From Nautilus pompilius (Eukaryota; Mollusca; Cephalopoda; Nautilida; Nautilidae), in assembly GCA_018389105.1 (NCBI GenBank), contig JACATO010001731.1:19696-83695 (forward strand): a stretch of 64,000 nt of DNA. The letters run 5' to 3'. Position 1 is the first letter of the stretch; every line of letters begins with the position of its first letter. Made by a program: the position numbers and the translations under genes. The notes under the pieces are model-generated. The model ran no database searches. It worked only from the letters and a program-made list of their open reading frames with translations, and had not been told where the DNA came from. Below are positions 24,321 to 37,100 of this stretch, one piece after another.

Positions 24321-27300
24321 CAGGTTTGCAGCTGGATCAAAAAAACTTTTAGCCACAACTTTAGCTAAATGGGATTCAGATTAGCCAAATTCTGCTATTC
24401 AAGCCAGGCATTTAAAATGGAAAAATAAAGACAAAAGATCATAATGTAAATTGAAAGTGACTTTATTGTTTACTCTTCTGAACTAAAACTTCAATTTCAA
24501 AGTAAAACAGAATTTCTGGCCTTCTACCTTTTATAGTCAGTTAATTATACAATGGTTATGTACATCTTGGACAAGCTCAGTCATGGTGCTCAACAATGAA
24601 CATTGATTTCAGAAACTTTGATCAGCCTCTATTAAGGCTAGGACTAGACTAGTAGCCCCACACTTTCACTAATTATGCCATCCGTAAAAAAACCTATTCT
24701 TTCTCTTGGATCTGTGCCTGAGATGCAGAAACTTTTTTTGAGGAAAGAAAGAAGAAAAGCCCTTCTGTCCTTTCCAGTCCATAGACTGAAGGCTTCGTCA
24801 AAATCAAAAGACTGAAAAGGAGGTCCTTCTGCCTTAATCATCATGAGTCTGTCCAGGTTCGCCACAGTGGTTCTATTTCGGAGGTTTGTTTTGATTAAAC
24901 TTTGCAAGCTGAACCCTCTCTCAGCATCAACAGTGGTGGAAGGCAGAAGTAAATATACACTTGCCAGTGTTCTGATATTTGTGAAAGCCTCACTATGCCT
25001 CCTAAAGAACATGCACCAGAATTCACTACAGGTAAGTTTTCTATGCTGGTACAGAATCTGCTTATAGGCTTCCCACTCAGAATGTGCATCATCACTGACA
25101 ATCATAGGGTCATGTACCTCACCTGTGCCACCCTTACACTGACTGCCAAAGTGATCAATGAGAACCTGAAGACTATCCAACCCAAAAGTCTCCAGATCAG
25201 CCTTGGTCACATCTACAAGTTTCTCTGGATTAAGTACATCCAATTCTGAAAGAACAAGATCATCATCCACAGAAAATCTTGATTTCAGATTTTCAACTAC
25301 CTTTTCAAGAAAGCAGGACCTGACTCTCTTGAATGTTCCTAGTTGCTTCTTGCTGATAGAAACTTTGGTAGATTTGAAAACTATTTTACTGAGACTCTCA
25401 TAATTGTTTGGCAGTGATGACAAGAAAGCAGTCAGGTGTACACCATCTTTTTATTTGAGACCTTCTAGTGCAGCACAGGTGGACTTTATCAGGGTGGTGA
25501 CATCAGCATACAGGAGATGAGAGGACTGCAGGCTCATGCAAAGCCTATTTAGATGGGTCAAGGCATCAAAACGAAGATGGGAAATTGCTATGAAGTCAAA
25601 CTTGGCAATAAATTTGAGAAGGCCACCTGACCTGGCATTATTATCCTTAGATTTTTTTTCATCCGACTGCTGCAACAGAGTCGTGAAATGTAAGCCATCT
25701 TGTGCTGAAACTCTCTTTCATTTTGAGCTCTTTTTCATTCAAGATTTTCTGGGCTTCTGCCAACCCCCTCTGATGGATGGCAAACTTTTCAAAATACTTA
25801 GCTAAATTATTGACATTGTCCTGGTACTTGACAAGATAGGGGATAGATGCTGCAGCCTGACCACTTGCCAGGACCAACTTGTGAGCAGCACAATGGTGTG
25901 ATAGGACAATGGGATTATCCTTCTTGAAATGTGCTACAACTCCTGAACATATCCCAGTCATTACACTGGCACCGTCCGTGCCAAGACAAATTAAATCAGA
26001 CTTTGGAAGCCCCTTTTGCTCAAGAATAGCAATGACCTCATTATAGATATGTTCTGCCTTAGCCCCTTTCTGAAGGGCTGACAAAGAAAGGAAATGGTTC
26101 TTACCTTTTCCATGTATATGATTAAGTTCTGAGAGATACTGACATCTGTACTCTCATCAGATACCAATCCATACAGTTTAGATGATCTTGCCTTCCTCAA
26201 AACGTTTTGTTCCACTATCTGTGCTAAGCAGTCTATGAACTCATCTATTGAATCATGGCTTGTGTACATTAACCCTTTGGTCCTCCTTCAGAACTACAAG
26301 AGCTTTGCATTCCTGAAAGGAGGAAGGAACAACACAAAATAAACTTATCACAGCAAGCCAGAGTCATGTTCTCATTGTCATGGCATGCAGGCTAATTAAA
26401 GCTAAATTTATTGAATTCACATGCTGTACATTTTGTAGTGTAATACTTTTTTATACAAAATTAATTATATTTAAACTGATCAAATTCTCAGTTATAACTA
26501 CATGTGTATGTTAGGTATAATAAAGTAATTTGTATCCTAGAATGACTGGTCAGAAAATAAACTAATTTAATTTTATGAATAAGAATTAGAAATTAAAATC
26601 ACTTAATAGAAATTTTATTTTTGATTTCTTCCTCCACTGACCTTGCATTTTCCAGGAACAAATTCTGTAAACTATTACCTGAGATTATTTAAAGGGTGAT
26701 GCAGAGAAAGTCATACCTGTGACGGTGTATGGTTTGGCAGAGCGACCATAAGTTGTTTTGGTGGGTCCTCTTTCGCAATGGAGTACACGCTCTTCATGGT
26801 TGCCATGACTACTGAGTAAGCTCTGGCTCTGGCTCCCTGTTGCAGTCAACCACGGCAAACTTGCGGTCGACAGTTGTTGTTTTTTTTGTTTTTCATGTTT
26901 AATTACGACCCCCCCCCTTTTTGGGGTGGGGGAGGGGGAGGGAGGGATTTCTGGTGCTTTTCCCCCTTTTGTGAAGATGTTTATCCCCGACCCGCACCAA
27001 TGCAAACTTTACAAAAGAAGTTTCCCCTCCCCCAACCAGGGCTATAGCTTCCTTCACTGTTCACATAAGGCCCCGATTACGGTGCGTGCAGCCCCGCACT
27101 TGGTAGCATTCGGCACCCACATTAATTCCCAAGCACAACAAACGCTTCTTCAGACCGGAAGTTGACGGGGGCCAGGGGAGAGAACCTAACGGACCTTTTT
27201 TCTTGAAGAGCAGAGGTGATGGGAGTGGTGCCTGACCTCCACTGATATGAAGTCAGTGGTTTATTTAACTCACTAAAATATTACTGATCCCCAGATTGGA

Positions 27301-27340
27301 TCGTTAATCGCCATTGGCGATTTGTTTAGCGGGATCCCTG
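24321..27340 (-). mobile_element. Decayed hAT-superfamily DNA transposon
   Basis: A 3,020-bp block present only in unit 2. Units 1 (about 8,449) and 3 (about 43,140) run uninterrupted across the site, which fixes both ends closely. The ends begin CAGG and close CCTG, typical of hAT termini; beyond these four bases the inverted repeats are weak. The interior carries a broken minus-strand hAT transposase. The 5' side on the minus strand (about 26,690-27,300) is GC-richer with a C8-10 run and has no recognisable protein; it is probably untranslated leader. Confidence 0.85.
24644..26312 (-). pseudogene. hAT transposase, frameshifted
   Basis: Transposase in at least four broken pieces on the minus strand. 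The first part (about 26,312-26,090) has YGLVSDESTD, carrying the first acidic residue. The next (26,084-25,659) has GTDGAS with the second Asp, HHCAAHKL and STRWL. Then comes the 25,675-25,451 segment and, in the same frame after one in-frame TAA, 25,423-24,644. That last piece is the C-terminal hAT dimerisation region, with VYLLLPSTT and DAERGFS (residues 166-172 of the piece). Breaks lie near 26,260, 26,085 and 25,665. CTTTCAG at about 26,313 may be a 3' splice site for the first piece. The style is that of ZNF862-like or KIAA1586-like hAT proteins. No BED or TTF zinc finger was found upstream. Not functional as it stands. Confidence 0.85.
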
Positions 27341-27348
27341 GGCCATTT
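27341..27348. repeat. Right target-site repeat of the hAT insertion
   Basis: GGCCATTT directly after the element's CCTG end, followed by GATGGCTGCTAATATT. Unit 3 has GATTGCTACTATT at the same place. Confidence 0.45.
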
Positions 27349-27360
27349 GATGGCTGCTAA

Positions 27361-27415
<55 letters not shown>

Positions 27416-27422
27416 TATTATT
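27361..27422. repeat. ATT microsatellite
   Basis: About 20 ATT repeats directly beside the hAT insertion. The same site has only about six triplets in unit 1 and about three in unit 3. Confidence 0.95.
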
Positions 27423-30400
27423 ACTGCTACTTGGAAGGTGAGCTTACACCTTGTTATTGATTTGTGTCATGGCTGTGCATCACCGCGATATAATAATCAC
27501 ATAATAACTGAAAATCAAAGGAGATCCCTCGACATATGGCCCTAACAGGGAAGGGAATGGTATTTGGCAGTAGACCTGGTACAAATAAACAAATGCACCA
27601 TCATATAACAGTCAATAATCTTGGTACTTAGCAGCTTCATGTGTTACCAAACTAAAACTCTGAACAAACAGTGAAGGGCTATAGCTTTAAATAATCGCCA
27701 CAGTCACAATGCTAACAGAACTCTTTGGAAACAAATGTAGATTCTCACTTTGAGATATGCTAGGTTTGCAGGAAGTAAGGGAATGAACTCATATTCTCCT
27801 TTCTGTTTTAATTCCAGATGTGAACATGACCTTACTAAAGAATTCTCTTCAAAATGCAGAACTCATGCTATAATGCAAGTGATCGCAATGTAATGAGATC
27901 ATGTCAGTAGTAAAGACCAATTTATAGTAAACAGAGAATTTTACCTCTAGTTTTCATTTCTCTTTACTATTTAGATAATTATTTCTTTTAAAATAAATTA
28001 ATAAATAAGAGTAAAAGCAGTGATAATTTATGTTTTTATCAAGCATTTAATTTTACTTCTTTAAAACGTACAAAATAATTCTTATCTTCTATTTTTGCAA
28101 GTATTTAGTAACTTTTAGTTGTAAATATTAACAGTATTTCAAGTGACTATAAAAATATGCCTTATGTACTTAAAAGCACATTTTCAATTGTGCTGTATTA
28201 ACTTAAAAATGGAAAACAAGTTTAAAACAATAATCAGTATATTTATTTAGAAGTAATCACACAGACAGTAACTAACAAAAGCACAAGTGAAATTATGTCA
28301 ATCCTGGAGCACAACAATTGAAAGGAGATGCAGAGGCATCAAGTGTTTCATAGCTCCACAATTGAAGATTTTACTGTTCAGAGGTTCTTCTTGGATAATA
28401 AGTTTACAGCATATACCACTAATAGCTTTAATAATAATCATCATCTACGCTAAAGTATATCATTAGTATTTCCAATTTTCCCAATGACAATAAGCAACAC
28501 CAGCTTTCCCATTAACTACCACTAACACAATAACTGTTTCTTTTAAGTGTCATCTTGTCTATGGGGTATACATTACATTCATGGTTAGCAGATTGATAAT
28601 CTCAAAATACATTCTTCTCAAAAAGATGTACTTCTATTAAAGTAGTTGAATATAATACAGGCAGGTGCAAGCTCTTGGATCTTTTGGTGTTCTATAATAC
28701 TATACTATACACAAACATACCCAGTCTCAGCTAATAATTTCTCTGTATGGTTATTAAACATTGTTATCGACTGTCAAGTTAAAATTAATCAATTAACACT
28801 AATTGCACATTTAAAGTTTCTACCCATGGAAAAAAGGCTGATATGCTTAAATAATCACTGTAGATATAAATATACATAGTACACAACCAGCTGAAGGATT
28901 TGGAAATCCATAAAAATTTACATTTAGAAGTAATAATAAAAAACAAGAAACCAAATTCAGGAACAGTACATATATCAGCAGACCTAGTGGGAGCAGGCGA
29001 TGGTCGGTTAACTGAATGAACTGATTTTAAACAAGTACCACTGCTTATCTAACAGATTCTCTCTTCAGTTTACCAACACTAGCTCTCTTTTCTCTAGATT
29101 GCATACCAAAGCACTAGCCATTGTATTATCAGACGATTTGCAAGGATAACAGTAATTATTATACTTTGGCCCCCAAAGAGCAGTCCATTGGGCCTTTATA
29201 CCTGGTCCCCTGATTAAAAGTGTACAACAGAAACTACTAACCTTAACAGACAAAGATGTGACATAAAATGGAAATGTTAACAGTAGAAAATCCAAAACCT
29301 GTGCCAGAGATGTCTGATCCTGTATGGGTCTGGAATCTCGCTTTCCTGATGGACACAACAACTTACTTGAATGAGATGAATATGCTGTGACTTATTCCAG
29401 GTGATAAAATCTTTTGAAGCTAAGCAAAAGCTCTTTCATAAACAGCTAAAAGCTGGTAACCTTAAAAACAACATCACCACTTGAAATGACATTTGACAGA
29501 CCTTGTCGAAAAATTATCATCAGACTTCCATAAACCAGCAAAGAGCTTCAGATTCTTGAGTTCCCTATTTGAAGCAGAAGTTGATGATGCACCTGAAGAC
29601 TTACAGTTAAAGCTTATTAATTTACAAGATAAACAAAGCAAAAGAGAGAGAGAGGGGTAGGAAAATACACAAAAGAAAGCAAAACAAGAGCAGGTGATAC
29701 AGAGATGCTCAGACAGACAGGAAGACTGTTCGTTGAGACACATGATCCACAAGATTTCAGAAAAACCTGATACAGTTAGATTAAGACAAAAATTAAGCAT
29801 TTGCGAGAAGCTACCAGAGGCTAATAAAAAATCTGGAATTGCACAGAAATCACCAAAGGGAACATTAATACCAGTAAGAACAGTAAATGGTCAATAAATG
29901 AGGACATAGCAGTAAAGTGACGAGAGAAATCAGCCTGTTTGTCAAAATGGCATAAGGGAAAAAAACACAGATTTAGTGTTTTCACAAGCATCTGTTTTCC
30001 AGGGAATTCCCCCAAAACACGTTTTCTTTTACGTTATTTGTCAGTTTATGGCACCAAAACCTTTTTTGTCATTCATCCAAATGCCTTCAAATTTGAAATG
30101 CAGTCCCACAATAAAGAGCGTGTCAAATGAAAGGCCATAGGAAGGTTGTTATCTGCATTACTAAGTTCGTTTTGAATTTTGTTTGACTAAATTGTAAAAA
30201 TTAGCTACAATAATTAAAAGAAAGTATGCAACATTCCTATGATACAGCATTCAAACGAGTGAGAAAATTGATTGAACTCTGATGAATAGTTCAGGAAAAC
30301 ACTGTGCCAGAATCCTTTCACATGCATTGAAATTGCAAAGTTACCGTGACAACCAAAGAAATAAAGGTTTATCTACAATACTATATTTGAGTTTTTCCAG

Positions 30401-30696
30401 ATGACCCTTTAAGAATTTGAATGATACTGACTTCATTATCTGAACTGATTTCATTTGACAATAAACCAGTCCAATTTTATTTCAGAATCAAAGATATACT
30501 TAGAAATCATCTTGTTTGTCGGATGGTTTTAATGATATGGTATCAGTTGTCAGTTGCATAAAGTAACTGACTCAGGCCAAATCGGTAGGTACCAACAGAC
30601 GGCTAGAGGAGAGCGGGAATGTAGTGTATTAATGATAATACTCAGGATGACAAAATTAAAAAAGCTTTCTGTACTATAGAAAAATTCTACTTATTT
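27423..30696. other. Intergenic DNA of unit 2
   Basis: Collinear with 8,465-11,765 of unit 1. No gene supported; minus-strand open frames near 29,065-29,361 and 29,474-29,800 resemble no protein I know and recur only through duplication. Confidence 0.6.
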
Positions 30697-30993
30697 AAAT
30701 GATCATTTCTATGTTACCTGAGATAAGCAAGACTGGTTTGCAGGTGTGCTGGCTTCTGGTCTATCTGCGTACATAAAGTTTCTTGACTATCTGGTGTTTG
30801 TTCGTATGTCAAGTTACTTTTTATAGATTTTTGGAGATCAGTGGTTGCTAGGTGATTAATGTACCAGAGGTCATTTATGGAATTTGAATAAATTAGAGAG
30901 GACATGTAGAGGGGTCTGATTGGTGGGTGCTATGAATGTATCAGCAGCAATTATCTGTTAATGATGATACGAGTATAAACCAACAGAACACTT
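30697..30993 (-). promoter_or_regulatory. Minus-strand promoter/first-exon module, unit 2
   Basis: Unit 2 copy of the 11,766-12,063 module. On the minus strand it shows CCAAT at 30,919-30,923, a TATA-type box, and CAG|GTAAC with the donor at 30,716-30,717. No minus-strand gene was found to its left. Confidence 0.5.
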
Positions 30994-33877
30994 GTTTAAT
31001 GTATTTCTATTTATCGGCAGCAGCACTTAGAATGGTGATGCCTGTCATTCTGATGTGAAGAAAGCTGTACCAAAACTGCATCTTTACTGTGGCAATAAGT
31101 AACATTATACCATTTTTGCAATTTATCACAAATCTCTTTAATTTAATATTAACAGAGATCTGCTGCGGTTGGTGCTGGACAGGACAGCATTTCTTTGATT
31201 TACAGAGATGAGGTGGTAGGCCAGCCACGTAACTTGTCCTATCTCTATGCAATGGTGATGAAGAAAGAGGGAATTGATACCTCATGTATTGCTGATTACA
31301 ATTCGTTAGAGATAACCACATGGAGATGTCTTGAACACCTCTTCATGAAAATCATTAGCCAATATTAATTAAGGAAAGCAATTGTTTATTAACCATTAAT
31401 TGGTGCCATATTTCGTGGCTTATTTACCAGAAAACACCAACTGCAGTATAACAGTTTGTTTTTATCAAATTATTATCTGCTGGCTGCTAAGTTTACAACA
31501 TCACCAAGTTTCTTGTTATTGAACAATACCTATAAAATGTTTTGGAAGTTTACTTTTCGTAACTTTAAAAAAACAGAAAAACTCTGTTAGTTACTTTCAT
31601 GCCATACAAACTGAATTCTTCTTCTCATTTGTTATTTTTTGTTTGAAGTTCACCAGCTACAACACAGTTTTGCTTGTCTTGGAAACTTAAAACCAAAATC
31701 TGACAAGACAAAATGGGGATTATTGTTAATAAAACTAAGACACTTGTAAATGTGCATGAAGAACAGCAGCTATCTAGCGCAACTTATTAGTTACTGTTAG
31801 TACTACTCTCCGCAGCTAAGATAGAACAGTCACTCTACTGATTATGGGTTCAGAGAAGTCAGAAATACCATGTTGCAGTCTGAGGATGTTCAAAAAATCT
31901 GACATCATTTGTAGTAGGAAAAAAAGTAGTTATCTTTTCTCTTAGTTTCCCCCACAGCCAAAAATTAATGCATCCATGTTCTAGTGAAATCTGTTAATAA
32001 AAATTATTTTAAATAAACAAACCATCAAGCCATAATTTCATTAAAGAGGAGGGCGGAATCACCCCAGTAAAAGACTCCGTAAGTATTAGGATTGTTCGAA
32101 TGGAACAAGCCAAAAATAGCTTTGCTCTAATGGTATCTGGTTTGATCGCACTTCAAAGTGATAGGTTATTTTCGCTAAAGCTAATGAAGCCAATAATTAG
32201 CTAATTTTCTCCTTATTCAAGGATACCTGATTTATTGGAACCAATTAACAATCACTTTACAAACAAAAACAAAAAGTATAACAAGAGATGAGAAACTATG
32301 CTGCAAATTAAAATACGAAACCAAGTGCGCAATTCATCTCCATTTAAATGAACATGAACAAGAGGTTTATTCAGTTTAGATGTACCTTAGGAGACATTAG
32401 ATTTCGAGATTCACAACATTTACACATAGATCGATGCATGTGGGAACATTTTTTTCAATTTCGTGTGGTTATCATCTGATAAATTCATCCTCTTCCTTGA
32501 TTTAATGATTATTCTCTCTGGCTTCACTATTATCTTTTATCCTGCTTTTACTATATCTCTCTCCTCTTTCCCATTTTTTCTTTTTCATATTCTCTCTCTC
32601 TCTCTCTCTCCTGTCTATCAGTTGGTTTGTTCTTCTGCTGTATCACTTAACAGTTTCCACCTCTTCTCTGTTTTCCTCTCAATCTGTCATGTACACTAAT
32701 ATTGTTGTTTTCTCCGTCCCCTTTCTTCCTTGCACAATCCATCTTCTAGCCTTTATTTCCCTTTACTTTCAGACCCTTCTCCCCAACATTCCTCTAAACA
32801 TACAAACCCTATCATCAAAATATGCATAATTCATTACAAACAGGCAAAGTTTATATTTCAAATATTTTTCTAAACTTTCAATTTTTCATTTTAATTTTAA
32901 TTAATGTAAAAATAAATACATCACTGTCAACTTTGCAAACAAAATTTGGGACAGGATGAAAACAAAACAAAAATATATTTTTAAAACCTTCAATAATAAA
33001 AGAAATAAAACTGACTAAATTATATATGCACACACACAGAGAGAGACAGACAAATCAATTTACATAAAACTTCATACGAGAAAATTAATTTCTAAATGTT
33101 TAAGAAAAAAAGTATAAAAACAAGATTGACAATAACAAAATGTATACTAATAGGAAGCTTTCTGGATATCTCTGTATCCATTTCAGATAGAAATAAGTTA
33201 ATTGATTATACAAAAAATTAAATAACTAACTAAAAATGCGCACTAAGTGTATGGTGAAAACAGTGAAATGGTGGTCGGACTGGACGTGAAGAAGAAATAT
33301 ATATATATATATGGTTAAATAATTAAGGGAACAAAAGACGTTTGATTGTTCAAATGCTGTTTCAGGTGCCTCGTTACCAAAAAGATGATCTGAGAATTTT
33401 AAATCAACACAATCCCTGTGACATTAATTTTAGATCTACGTCTTTCTACTGCCAGGCAAACTTCTCGTACGTACATTGGGTTGTTTTTCCAAGTATTCAG
33501 AACTGCAGTCCTGACATTTAGCACGATGCACTGCATGAGATTTGTCTGAAGCAGGAACTCTTTCTTAAATGGAAAATAATGCTACAATGAGACCCTCACA
33601 GATTAGTACCAAAATAAATCAGATGTGAGATTGACCAGCCATAGTGGTTAATATGAACGTATCATGACGAGAAAACCAATAATGAATGACCACTGTGGAC
33701 AGTAAATCTGGAGTTGGCAAAGAAATCAGGAACCACTCTGAACAAAGTTCTACCTTACACTAGCTCTGCAGGTTATATACTTAGAAGCAAGATTGGTTCA
33801 GTAGGTTTTTTCACTAATCTGCGAAATCCAACTTTCTTCAGATTTTGTACTAAGGTGATCATGCTAGTGCCAATAAT
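30994..33877. other. Spacer between the divergent modules, unit 2
   Basis: Noncoding. Collinear with 12,064-15,038 but with a shorter CT tract near 32,590-32,610 and an insertion/deletion near 32,250-32,285. No gene supported. Confidence 0.6.
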
Positions 33878-34044
33878 GTGTTCTGTTGGTTTATATTGAT
33901 AAGGTCATAATTAACAGATAATTACTGCTAATACGTTCATAGCATCCACCAATCAGGTCTGTCTACAACACCTAGCAATCACACATCTTCAAAAGGGGGC
34001 AATCTCTCTGATATAAAACCTTTAAAAGAAACTTGACATGCAAA
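33878..34044 (+). promoter_or_regulatory. Candidate promoter of receptor copy 3
   Basis: CCAAT at 33,949-33,953 and TATAAAAC at 34,012-34,019, one A shorter than the unit 1 version (TATAAAAA). Same position relative to the next receptor as the 15,039 promoter. Confidence 0.5.
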
Positions 34045-34127
34045 CAAGCACCTGGTGGTCAAGAAGTTTCGTGTGAGCTGACAGACAAGAAGCCAGCACA
34101 CCTGCTAACCAGTCTTGCTTATAACAG
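34042..34127 (+). other. Candidate 5' UTR exon 1 with splice donor (for copy 3)
   Basis: Ends at CAG|GTAACATAG, donor GT at 34,128-34,129. The partner acceptor is at 38,600, giving a predicted intron of about 4.47 kb. Predicted from consensus only. Confidence 0.4.
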
Positions 34128-34145
34128 GTAACATAGAAGTGATCA

Positions 34146-37100
34146 CTGAGAGTAGAATTTTTAATAGTTCAGTAAGCTTTTTAATTTTTTCATCTTCAAT
34201 GAATCAGAAAACAATACTACTATACACATCATGAAATCTGAAAAACAATAGTGGCATGATATCGTTTATTGTTTATTGTAGCATAGTATTTCAAATGGGA
34301 ATAAAACCCAGATCTAAGCTTAGTAGTCATGTTAACATTGTCATTTTAATATTCAACAAACAGATTAATTCCTAAGGTGTCCAATGCAATAAGTTTTGTT
34401 AGTGATGCTAATGGCATTTCATAAGATTATAATACTCACTAACTTGTTTGATGTTAACAAAAGCAATTCGTCATTCGTGCTCCATTAAAGCCATGTAGGT
34501 TCTTACCAAGCTAAATTCTACGCTGCTCCCTTCATGCTGTTCAATCATGTCGTCTCCAAAAAGGGGCTATAAAGCTTCCTATTCATTCTGATTTTTATTA
34601 ACACCATAATCTTCTGCAGTACTGCCCTTAAATTCAGCAGTTCCCATTCGCGACAGTATTGAACTATAACTCCTTGTTAATAAATCGTTAGAAAGTAGGA
34701 AAAAATTAAGCTAATTTTTGGGAAAATGTAATCATCTTCAACTCTTGTTAATACTGCTTTATTTCATTTAATGCATCTATTTCAATTGCACTGAGAGTGA
34801 CACAAGGGTTACAGAATATCTATTACATTTTTTAAATCCTTTTTAATTATACTCTATCGTTGGTGGTGGGTGTTTGTCTGTCTACTTCCCTTTGTCCTAC
34901 AAACGATAAGAATTTGTTTGTTATAAGTTACATTATATTTAGCAACCGGTTAATCCAAGCGTATTACCATAGACAAACCAACAGAAACATAGTCTTGTGA
35001 TACTTTAACTGTTTAATGATAGTAAAGGTCAACAAGGTTAATGCTAACCACATCCACCAAAACCTTCTGACGATTTCAAACCAGGATGTACGTGCACACA
35101 TAATGCAGTAAAAAGCAACAGGTACAAAGATGGAAAACCACTAGTGTAATTATGTACAGCGCAAATACATGGATCATTGTTTCTTTGACCATATTAATTA
35201 AAAGAATATAGTTCTGTAGAAATATATAGTTTCTTCTTTATGTAATTTAAGATTTTACTGGTTCATTGATTTTAACTTATAAAAGGTTTTAGATACCTTT
35301 GCAGCTGTACTCTCAGATTTTTCTTCTTTTTCCACTATTGGCTTTGTCAGTATTCATTACCTATAATGAAGCATCAATTCAGGATTTTCTTTCCACCTAA
35401 ATTAATCAGGAGTGGAAACCTTCCCAATAAATACTCAGATCCTGTCAATTATCTTTCTCCATAATTATAGGTGTAAGCAAATTTTTGTGGGATTTTATAA
35501 ATTAATCTACTTTGAGATTATGTTGCATCTGTATATAGTACAAATGTGAAGTACTGAACTTCACACTGTCCTTTCAATAATTAAGTCCACTTCTTTCAAA
35601 TAATATAAGACATTGCAGACATTAACTTGTGGAACTGAAAATATTATTACAAATTCATAAAGCTGATTTATGTCCATTCTTAAAGGTAAAATCCACCAAG
35701 GATTAGTGAAGTTATAAAGGAATTAATGAAGCCACATCTACCACAAACTGTAGTATGTCCAGCTGAATGTTTGGAGGGAGTCACATCATCCGAAACTCTC
35801 CCATGTCTACCACGCACCGTCAAATTTGTCACAGATAAACCCTGTTATAATATTTATGATCAGAAGTGTAAAGAACCTGTAGGGGCAAGAGAAAACTACT
35901 TCTCCAAAACCATACACTAAGCTAACCTTCTGTATCTCTCTTGTTCTCCATATTCCAAAGTTACATTTATTTTGAAATAATAACCAATAATCACACTAAA
36001 TAAAGCAGAGCATACAATCGCTTATCTGCAACAATCTATCAGCTAAGGTCAATGGAATAAATAAAAAAAGAGAAGAGAAGCAGGAAATACATGACAGAGA
36101 GAGAAAGATATTCTTCAGCTGTTAATAAAAATCAAAAACAAACAGAAAACACTAACTATAAAAATTTACACCATGCAATAAGAACAAGTGGTTTCTCAAA
36201 GAATTTAGTATCTATTCTTTTAAGCAGTCAGTCACGAATGTTTAACCCTAACCCATCTACCAAGATGGGATCTTTAATTAGTAGTTTTTCTACTGTTCCA
36301 CCACTGACCAAAGCAAAGGAAGAATCTTCCTCAGAACTAAAGTCTTCTAATGGCAACATTGAAAGATCACAGAAATGTAGCTTCATATCCAGTTTGAAGG
36401 GAAATGCCTGAACTGATCTGCCATTTTATGAAAATAACTCAGGTTTACCTCATGTGCTGGAGCAAATTAAAAGGCATATATCTTTGTCGCTCTTTCCTCA
36501 TGACATTGTGGCCACAGAGGATCCTGTAGGAAAACTGCATCATTCTAGAATATTACAGCAGATATTTCCTTAATTTAGCATCTACTTGATCTGTGAAGCA
36601 CTAGATAAATTCTGGAATTGGTTCAGGCAAAATTGAGAAAACAAAACTACACTGCATTTAAGATCCTCTAATGTATTTACTGGCAATTAATTACCTTTCT
36701 GAACATGAATATTGAATGGTTTTTTATTTAATAACTGTCATGGGTTTGTCTGTTGAAAGTATTGTGGTCTTGGCAAATAAGCCACAATGTACAGTACTTT
36801 CTTGTCTATAATCTGTGTCATCTGATGGAAACAAGAGATTCCACAAACTATTCATTTCTGCTGAGATCTTGGTCAGGATTCTTCATTAATTCATCAGCCT
36901 AATGTACCACTGTTGCAGTTTTAAGATTTGGTTATAATAATAAGCTGACAAAGTCCCACATACTCTTCCAAACAGGTACATTTTATATATATAAAGTAAT
37001 CAGGCAAACAATAAAGGTACTCATAAACAAAATTAAACTAGAATTTTGTTCTTATTTTTACATGTCAGAATTAATATTTATTTCTGTTTTCTTAGACGTA

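Larger units (their letters stand above)
16119..34959 (+). repeat. Tandem segmental unit 2 (GPCR array)
   Basis: Second copy of the unit, about 18.8 kb. The extra length over unit 1 is almost entirely the 3.0-kb hAT element at 24,321-27,340. Outside that insertion it is collinear with unit 1. Small differences include loss of about 70 bp near 22,272 and a much shorter CT tract near 32,590. Units 2 and 3 share the same version of the leader and of the 16,380-16,680 island, so they are closer to each other than to unit 1 there. Confidence 0.95.

Noticed and set aside
24644..26312. A domesticated, functional hAT-derived host gene
   Set aside because: At least three frameshifts and one in-frame stop, present in only one of three tandem units.
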